Origin: Cyclobacteriaceae bacterium
GTDB taxonomy: Bacteria; Bacteroidota; Bacteroidia; Cytophagales; Cyclobacteriaceae
Assembly: GCA_016787565.1 (NCBI GenBank)
Contig: JAEUUG010000015.1
Location: 248,001-312,000 of the forward strand
Reading direction: 5' to 3'
Length of the DNA: 64,000 nt
Below, in pieces: positions 59,142 through 64,000 of this stretch. Position numbers and translations under genes: made by a program. Position 1 is the stretch's first letter. Each line of letters opens with the position of its first letter. The notes beneath the pieces were generated by a model. That model worked only from the letters and a program-made list of their open reading frames with translations, was not told where the DNA came from and did no database searches.

Positions 59142-60359
59142 ATGAAACTGTATCAAATTGGACTTGTCGCTGTACTTTGCAACCTGTTGATGGGCTGTAA
59201 CGGACAGACGAAGGAAAACAAAAAAACTGCTGACAAATCCCAATCCGTTGGCGGTGCGTTTGAAAACCGTGAATTTACCTACTACGGTATTCCTAAAACA
59301 ATCAGTTCCATTGACACCAGTGCAGGCTGGAAGCTAAACGGGCAGAAAATACTACTGACAGGCATTGTGTATCAAATTGACGGAAAAACTCCCGCACCTG
59401 ATGTTCTGCTTTATTATTATCAAACCAACACAGTCGGAAAATATTTGCACAAACCAGACGAAAGCCGAAGTATGCCGCCAAACCACCTTGGTCAGACACA
59501 CGGATACATTCGTGGATGGGTAAAAACAGATAAGGAAGGAAACTATTCTATCTATACAGTAAGACCCGGAGCCTATCCAACGCATGATGAACCTGCACAC
59601 GTTCATATTACGGTGAAAGAACCAACTGACATAAACGAATATTACATCGATGATTTTGTTTTTGATGATGATAAAATTCTGACTTCTGCGCGAAGAAAGA
59701 AAATGGAAAACCGTTGTGGCAGCGGAGTATTACGATTGGTGCAGAAAGGTGACTTACAGATTGGTGAAAGAAATATAATTCTTGGTTTGAACATTCCCGA
59801 TTATCCTAAGAAGCCAACACAACCGATAACCTCCGGAAGAAATATCGGTGAAGATGTTATCTCCTTTATTCCGTATCACGCCTGGGGACCTGACAAAGGG
59901 ACAAGAACTTGCCCGATTTGCAAATATGGTTGGTACCACGGAATTCTTTATTTTGTTGGTAACCACCCGAATTGGAATGAGATTAAACTCTGGTTGACTT
60001 TCTTAGAAAATGAAAGTAAGCAAAGAGAGCAATATTTAAAGGTGTATTTTGTTTATGGCAACGAAAACGGATACACTAAAAATGCCAGAGAAAAAGAATT
60101 GGCAAACCTTGGCAAGGAGTTACACCTCGAAAAAGTAGCCTTGACTTTCGTTCCTTCTTTTTCAGACAGTGCATCAGAAATTGATGTAAACAAAATTAAT
60201 CCAGAGGTAGAAAATACATTTATCCTGTACAAACGAAGCAACGTAGTCGACAAGTTTATCAATTTGAAGCCCAATCAGGACAACTTCAACCTACTAAGCA
60301 CGCGGCTTGACCAAACAATAAATGAATACTTTAACCTACCTAAAACAGGGCAAGAATGA
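59142..60359 (+). CDS. Lipoprotein with intradiol-dioxygenase-like and thioredoxin-like parts
   Basis: A 405-residue exported protein. The leader MKLYQIGLVAVLCNLLMGC has a lipobox at cysteine 19. Residues about 50-200 resemble intradiol ring-cleavage dioxygenases, with the Fe-binding histidines in HDEPAHVHITVKEP and tyrosines before them. Residues about 240-395 look like a thioredoxin/redoxin fold (TRTCPICKYGWYHGILYFVGNHPNW), with one CxxC pair. Joining the two is unusual. Cellular role is unknown; extracytoplasmic intradiol homologues occur in Bacteroidota without shown catechol activity. Confidence 0.8.
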   Translation: MKLYQIGLVAVLCNLLMGCNGQTKENKKTADKSQSVGGAFENREFTYYGIPKTISSIDTSAGWKLNGQKILLTGIVYQIDGKTPAPDVLLYYYQTNTVGKYLHKPDESRSMPPNHLGQTHGYIRGWVKTDKEGNYSIYTVRPGAYPTHDEPAHVHITVKEPTDINEYYIDDFVFDDDKILTSARRKKMENRCGSGVLRLVQKGDLQIGERNIILGLNIPDYPKKPTQPITSGRNIGEDVISFIPYHAWGPDKGTRTCPICKYGWYHGILYFVGNHPNWNEIKLWLTFLENESKQREQYLKVYFVYGNENGYTKNAREKELANLGKELHLEKVALTFVPSFSDSASEIDVNKINPEVENTFILYKRSNVVDKFINLKPNQDNFNLLSTRLDQTINEYFNLPKTGQE

Positions 60360-60413
60360 AAGAGGGTAACAACCTACAGTACAGTTGTTAGAAAATTGCT
60401 TTAACAGACAAAA

Positions 60414-60740
60414 ATGAATTGGATTATTTTAATTATTGCCGGACTATTTGAAGTTGCCTTTGCATTCTGCCTGGGAAAAGCAAAAGAAACCACAGGAATA
60501 GAAATGTATGTATGGTATACAGCATTTATGGTGACCCTCTCGTTCAGTATGGGACTTTTAATTAAAGCAACCCAAACGTTACCCATCGGTACAGCCTATG
60601 CCGTGTGGACAGGAATTGGAGCCGTTGGTACTGTTCTGGTAGGGATTTTGGTCTTTAAAGAACCCATGACCTTTTTGCGATTACTTTTTATCATAACTTT
60701 AATAGGATCCATCATCGGATTAAAAGCGGTTTCACACTAA
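60414..60740 (+). CDS. Small multidrug resistance (SMR) family transporter, SugE/Gdx-like
   Basis: A 108-residue protein with four helices. The essential glutamate is in LFEVAFAFCLGKAK at residue 13, and the phrase GTAYAVWTGIGAVGTVLVGILVFKEP is the SMR core. The N-terminal W-I-L-I and K-A-K spacing favours the SugE/Gdx branch (guanidinium/quaternary ammonium export) over EmrE. Such genes are frequent in mobile cassettes. It is separated from the neighbours by about 50 bases. Confidence 0.9.
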   Translation: MNWIILIIAGLFEVAFAFCLGKAKETTGIEMYVWYTAFMVTLSFSMGLLIKATQTLPIGTAYAVWTGIGAVGTVLVGILVFKEPMTFLRLLFIITLIGSIIGLKAVSH

Positions 60741-60784
60741 CGGATAACCCGAAGTACCATGCCCAAAAATCAACGGAGCAGTTC

Positions 60785-61360
60785 ATGACAGAACCATACA
60801 TATACGACAAGACATATGAAAGAAATGAATTTTCGCAAATACCCTTGACGAAAGGTGAATACGAAAATTGCATTTTCAAAAACTGTAATTTTGCCGACAC
60901 AGACCTTTCCGAATTTAAGTTTACGGAATGTGAATTTAATGGGTGCAATCTAAGCATGGCGAAACTCAACAAGACTGCCCTTCGGGATATAAAGTTCAAA
61001 GACTGTAAAATGTTGGGCCTTCGGTTTGACATGTGCAACGCGTTTGGACTTTCAGTTTCTTTTGATGGCTGTCAACTCAATCATTCTTCCTTTTACAAGA
61101 CAAAACTTAAAAAGACAGTTTTCAAAAATTCGCAATTGCTGGAAACGGACTTTGCAGCGTGCGACTTGACAAGTGCTGTTTTTGAAAACTGCGACCTTAC
61201 CCGGGCATCGTTTGAAAACACCAATCTTGAAAAAGCAGATTTCCGGGCTTCTTACAATTATTCCATTGACCCGGAAATGAATCGAATTAAGAAAGCACAA
61301 TTTTCCATGTCAGGTGTTTCCGGACTTTTAGACAAATACGATATTCGCATTGAAAAATAA
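60785..61360 (+). CDS. Pentapeptide-repeat protein
   Basis: A 191-residue protein with about 25 pentapeptide repeats of the A(D/N)LXX type, for example CIFKNCNFADTDLSEFKF and AVFENCDLTRASFENTNLEKADF. These form a right-handed beta-helix that can mimic DNA. Members include Qnr-type DNA-gyrase protection proteins; that activity is possible here but unproved. It has no signal or membrane segment. Confidence 0.92.
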   Translation: MTEPYIYDKTYERNEFSQIPLTKGEYENCIFKNCNFADTDLSEFKFTECEFNGCNLSMAKLNKTALRDIKFKDCKMLGLRFDMCNAFGLSVSFDGCQLNHSSFYKTKLKKTVFKNSQLLETDFAACDLTSAVFENCDLTRASFENTNLEKADFRASYNYSIDPEMNRIKKAQFSMSGVSGLLDKYDIRIEK

Positions 61361-61494
61361 ATCCAGTAATAGAACTTGATAAGCGAGTTGATTTCAATGG
61401 CGATTTACAAGCCGATATATGCTGCGGACTTAAGCCGGATTACGTAACGGGTACGAGGTTAAATTAAAACGATATACTCCGCGTAGGAATTAGT

Positions 61495-62064
61495 ATGGGA
61501 AAAATTGTTTTGACATTAGCAGTAACATTGGACGGTTATATTTCAGGGCCCAATGGAGAAATCGACTGGCTTGTAAAAGACGAAGCAAAAGATTTTGGCG
61601 ATACGCTGGCCGAAATTCTTGATGGAGTCGATGCTATTTTTTATGGACGGATTAGTTATGACCTGTGGGGAAACTATCTGCCTGACGAAAAGGCGAGCGC
61701 TAAGCTTAAAGAATCGTATGCAGTATTGCATAGCAAAACAAAATATGTTTTCTCCAAAACCAGAGAAGGCGATACTGGCAAGGCAATTTTCATCACGTCA
61801 GATATAAAAGAGAAAATCCTCGAAATCAAACAAAAAATGAATGGAAACATTTGGCTTTATGGTGGCAGCAAATTGATTACTACCATACTCAATCTAGGTT
61901 TGGTAGACGAATATAAACTTGCTGTTCATCCTGTCATCCTCGGAAAAGGAATACCTCTTTTCAAAGACATCAATGAACGTATCAGCTTAAAATTGCTGGA
62001 TACTCAGCAGTCAACATCAGGTGTCATCGTGTTGAACTATGAAGCTGTAGCGGCAAAGCATTAA
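61495..62064 (+). CDS. RibD/dihydrofolate-reductase-like family protein
   Basis: A 189-residue cytoplasmic reductase-like protein of the RibD C-terminal family. Conserved parts are LAVTLDGYISGPNGEIDW, DAIFYGRISYDLWG and the NADPH-contact region IWLYGGSKLITTILNLGLVDEYKLAVHPVILGKG. True riboflavin or folate roles are unlikely from the context; family members often reduce pyrimidine-like or antibiotic substrates. It follows a 134-base gap that shows no gene. Confidence 0.9.
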   Translation: MGKIVLTLAVTLDGYISGPNGEIDWLVKDEAKDFGDTLAEILDGVDAIFYGRISYDLWGNYLPDEKASAKLKESYAVLHSKTKYVFSKTREGDTGKAIFITSDIKEKILEIKQKMNGNIWLYGGSKLITTILNLGLVDEYKLAVHPVILGKGIPLFKDINERISLKLLDTQQSTSGVIVLNYEAVAAKH

Positions 62065-62106
62065 CTCTTTTTGAAACATGAAACGCAGTACTGCAAAAGA
62101 TCGACA

Positions 62107-62547
62107 ATGACAACAGATGATTCCTCGTTATACCTTGAAGTAACGTTCGAGAGCGCTGTAGAAAAAGTATGGGATGCATGGACAAACCCAATGGTAATAA
62201 TCAATTGGTTTGGATCTGATCCAAATGGAAAAGTTCTGAAAGCAATACTTGATGTACGGCCAGGAGGATATTTTGAAATAACATTTCAAGACGCAGACCT
62301 GACCCGGCATAGGTGCAGTGGAATTTATGAAGAAGTACAACCGTTACGTAACTTGACGTTTAGCTGGGAGTGGAAAAGTGAACCTGGTGTAAAATCCTCT
62401 ATTCGTATCGCGTTAACTCCAGAAGGCAAATCAACCATCATGCAGTTCGAACATAAAAATCTTGGTCTTGGCTCAAAACATGATTATGCTAAGGGGTGGC
62501 AAAATACTTTTTTAAAACTTGAACGCCTGTTAGCTGCTTCAAGCTAA
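62107..62547 (+). CDS. SRPBCC/AHSA1-domain protein
   Basis: A 146-residue protein of the activator-of-Hsp90-ATPase-like (SRPBCC) family. The core phrase FESAVEKVWDAWTNPMVIINWFGSD is followed by PGGYFEITFQDADLTRHRCSGIYEEV. The ATG at 62107 is preferred; a TTG frame from 62071 would add 12 residues. It lies 43 bases after the reductase-like gene. Ligand unknown. Confidence 0.88.
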   Translation: MTTDDSSLYLEVTFESAVEKVWDAWTNPMVIINWFGSDPNGKVLKAILDVRPGGYFEITFQDADLTRHRCSGIYEEVQPLRNLTFSWEWKSEPGVKSSIRIALTPEGKSTIMQFEHKNLGLGSKHDYAKGWQNTFLKLERLLAASS

Positions 62548-62613
62548 TCCTGTAAGTAGAAATAAACCAAACAGCCGACACCAAAAATTGAACTCGACCA
62601 AAGCAATTAACCT

Positions 62614-62916
62614 ATGATACTCATTACGCAACTGATTTACATAATTAAAGGGCAGGAAAAGGTCTTTGATGAATTTGAATCCATAGCCATCCCCACAATT
62701 TTAAACTATAACGGACGACTTCTATTGCGGATCAGACCAACACACGAAAACTTCATCGAAAGCAACATAGACAAACCATATGAAATTCATCTGGTAGAAT
62801 TTCGAACCCAACAAGATTTTGAGAACTTTATGAAAGACGAAGAGCGAAAGAAGTTTTTGCATTTAAAAAACCAATCTATAAAAGAGGCCATTTTAATTCA
62901 GGGAACAAAGCTTTAA
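62614..62916 (+). CDS. DUF1330-family protein
   Basis: A 100-residue protein of the DUF1330 family, a dimeric alpha/beta-barrel type. The phrase LIYIIKGQEKVFDEFESIAIPTILNYNGRLLLRIRP and HLVEFRTQQDFENFMKDEERKKFL is typical. No function is established. It sits 3 bases before the VOC-family gene, so the two are probably cotranscribed. Confidence 0.85.
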   Translation: MILITQLIYIIKGQEKVFDEFESIAIPTILNYNGRLLLRIRPTHENFIESNIDKPYEIHLVEFRTQQDFENFMKDEERKKFLHLKNQSIKEAILIQGTKL

Positions 62917-62919
62917 CGT

Positions 62920-63309
62920 ATGTCAACAACAGATTCTGCCACACATTTTGCCCCAGAACTACACATTCCAAACGGAACGTATACTATTGATTTCTACATA
63001 AAATTCGGAGCAACTGAACGTTTCTGTTTCAGAAACAATGATGAAAGTATTCATGTTGCCGAGTTGGAAATCAACGGTGCGATTTTTCATGTGCATGAAA
63101 CCATGCGTGGAGCACTTGAACCCATACATGCAAAAGGGGTGACATCCATCATCGGTTTGTTTGTGCCGAATGTTGACGAAGTAATGCATCAAGCAATTCA
63201 GGCTGGTGCCATTGAGATTAATCCTGTGACAGATTACGATTATGGATACCGCCAAGGAATGTTCAAAGACCCATTTGGCCATATTTGGCAAATACAAAAA
63301 CGAATCTAA
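62920..63309 (+). CDS. VOC-superfamily (glyoxalase/bleomycin-resistance-like) protein
   Basis: A 129-residue VOC protein of the PhnB-like branch. Two beta-alpha-beta-beta-beta units are visible, with HVAELEINGAIFHVHETMRG and YGYRQGMFKDPFGHIWQIQKR as the paired metal-edge strands. Members include glyoxalases, dioxygenases and antibiotic-binding proteins; the substrate cannot be told. It is the last gene of the AT-rich accessory block. The 262 bases that follow show no gene or clear repeat. Confidence 0.88.
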   Translation: MSTTDSATHFAPELHIPNGTYTIDFYIKFGATERFCFRNNDESIHVAELEINGAIFHVHETMRGALEPIHAKGVTSIIGLFVPNVDEVMHQAIQAGAIEINPVTDYDYGYRQGMFKDPFGHIWQIQKRI

Positions 63310-63571
63310 ATGAGAATAAAGATATACTCGGTTATCAATTAATACTAAACACTTGCTGTCAGAATGAGTGTGGTTACCCAACCATTAGTCTTCAAATAAA
63401 TTTTTCATACTAACCCTACTCTGTATTCTGGACTAAAACCACTCTGCACGCCATGCGCCAATCATAAATCACTGTGAGTTTTTTCTACAGTGGCATTCTT
63501 CACACACATTCGTCTCGAACGAAATTGGTCCATTAATAGCATTTGCATGCTTATGTTCTTAGCTTTATCAA

Positions 63572-64000
63572 ATGATTGCAAAAACCATCACGATACTTCT
63601 TGCCGATGACGATAATGCCGATTGCCTCCTGTTCAAAGATGCCCTGGAAGAGCTGCCGCTAGTCGCACATCTTACCACCGTGCATAATGGTGAACAGGTG
63701 ATGGAAGAACTTACCAAAAAAGGAAACAAACTGCCCGATGTTCTGTTCCTTGACCTTAACATGCCGTTGAAAAACGGCTTTGCTACGTTAGGTGAAATAA
63801 AACGAAGCACTGAACTGCAGAATCTCCCGGTTATCATATTCTCCACCGCTTCATCCCAGGAAACGGTTAAAAATGCTTTCAGAGATGCAGCGCACTATTA
63901 CATCTGCAAGCCCGGTGATTTTTCACAACTGAAAAAAGTTATCTATGAGGGGCTTACACGGGTAACACAAAAAAGTAACCCCATGCCGCTCAAAGAAGAT
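63572..64000 (+). CDS. Single-domain response regulator (partial, cut by window edge)
   Basis: At least 143 residues, open to the last base. The receiver domain begins ITILLADDDNADCLLFKDAL with the acidic pair; the phospho-acceptor aspartate is in DVLFLDLNMP, the conserved Ser/Thr in IIFSTAS and the lysine in YYICKPGD. No output domain is seen before the edge, which fits Rcp1-type regulators. A partner kinase may lie to the right. GC content is back to that of the core genes. Confidence 0.92.
   Translation, partial: MIAKTITILLADDDNADCLLFKDALEELPLVAHLTTVHNGEQVMEELTKKGNKLPDVLFLDLNMPLKNGFATLGEIKRSTELQNLPVIIFSTASSQETVKNAFRDAAHYYICKPGDFSQLKKVIYEGLTRVTQKSNPMPLKED

Noticed and set aside
51552..64000. 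Integrase, transposase or phage genes in the accessory block
   Set aside because: None was found in any frame I inspected; the array must be called integrase-less within the window.

Overview
The window looks like a chromosomal segment of a Bacteroidota bacterium, most likely order Cytophagales. The signs are a secreted C25 peptidase with a type IX secretion sorting tail, paired sigma/anti-sigma-like/beta-barrel loci, a clade II (Sec/lipoprotein-type) nitrous oxide reductase, MenA (menaquinone), promoter elements of the TAnnTTTG type and mostly weak Shine-Dalgarno sequences. No rRNA or tRNA gene was recognised. Genus or species cannot be fixed from the sequence alone.

Layout. 1-9.3 kb (minus strand): respiration and low-oxygen genes: cytochrome c, FAS1 lipoprotein and nosZ (running off the left edge), then usp-ccoI-ccoS-hemN, menA and two glutathione peroxidases. 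9.3-24.2 kb: housekeeping and envelope genes (argS, a deoxyhypusine-synthase-like gene, a polyprenol-phosphate sugar transferase, an FKBP isomerase, a giant C25 peptidase, PadR plus a PspC/GIN membrane protein, a DEAD-box helicase, a GreA/B-like factor). 24.2-26.6 kb: an ECF sigma / anti-sigma-like / barrel locus, with a second, fused version at 41.7-43.4 kb. 26.7-31.1 kb: a TetR regulator with a likely operator, then a phenylacetyl-CoA epoxidase operon (paaA, paaB, a small membrane protein, paaC, DinB, paaD); paaN lies apart at 37.8-39.5 kb. 31-46 kb: mixed metabolic, envelope and lipoprotein genes ending in cinA. 46.5-51.6 kb: a complete NAD-linked [NiFe]-hydrogenase operon (hoxF, fused hoxU-hoxY, hoxH, hoxW).

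51.6-63.3 kb is an AT-richer accessory region in which every gene is on the plus strand. Its first part has the architecture of an integron gene-cassette array without a visible integrase: imperfect-palindromic attC-like sites at 54162-54293, 55088-55251 and 57703-57859. The 7-bp core boxes at the two ends of cassettes 2 and 3 are exact reverse complements of each other. The cassettes carry a nuclease-NTPase protein that may be a defence gene, a DUF6882-like protein, an AAA/DUF4143 ATPase, a DUF4386 membrane protein and TspO. Further right are small stress, efflux and enzyme genes (SRPBCC, intradiol-dioxygenase-like lipoprotein, SMR, pentapeptide repeat, RibD-like reductase, DUF1330, VOC), then a response regulator cut by the right edge.

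Working together: 12-bp CRP/FNR-like palindromes of the form TGA-N6-TCA lie upstream of the nos, usp-cco-hemN and hox operons. This suggests one oxygen- or redox-responsive regulator coordinates N2O respiration, cbb3 oxidase assembly and H2 oxidation. The least ordinary items are the integrase-less cassette array with its nuclease-NTPase gene, the HoxU-HoxY fusion, the His-to-Gln change in the HoxH C-terminal motif, and the split versus fused anti-sigma/barrel proteins.
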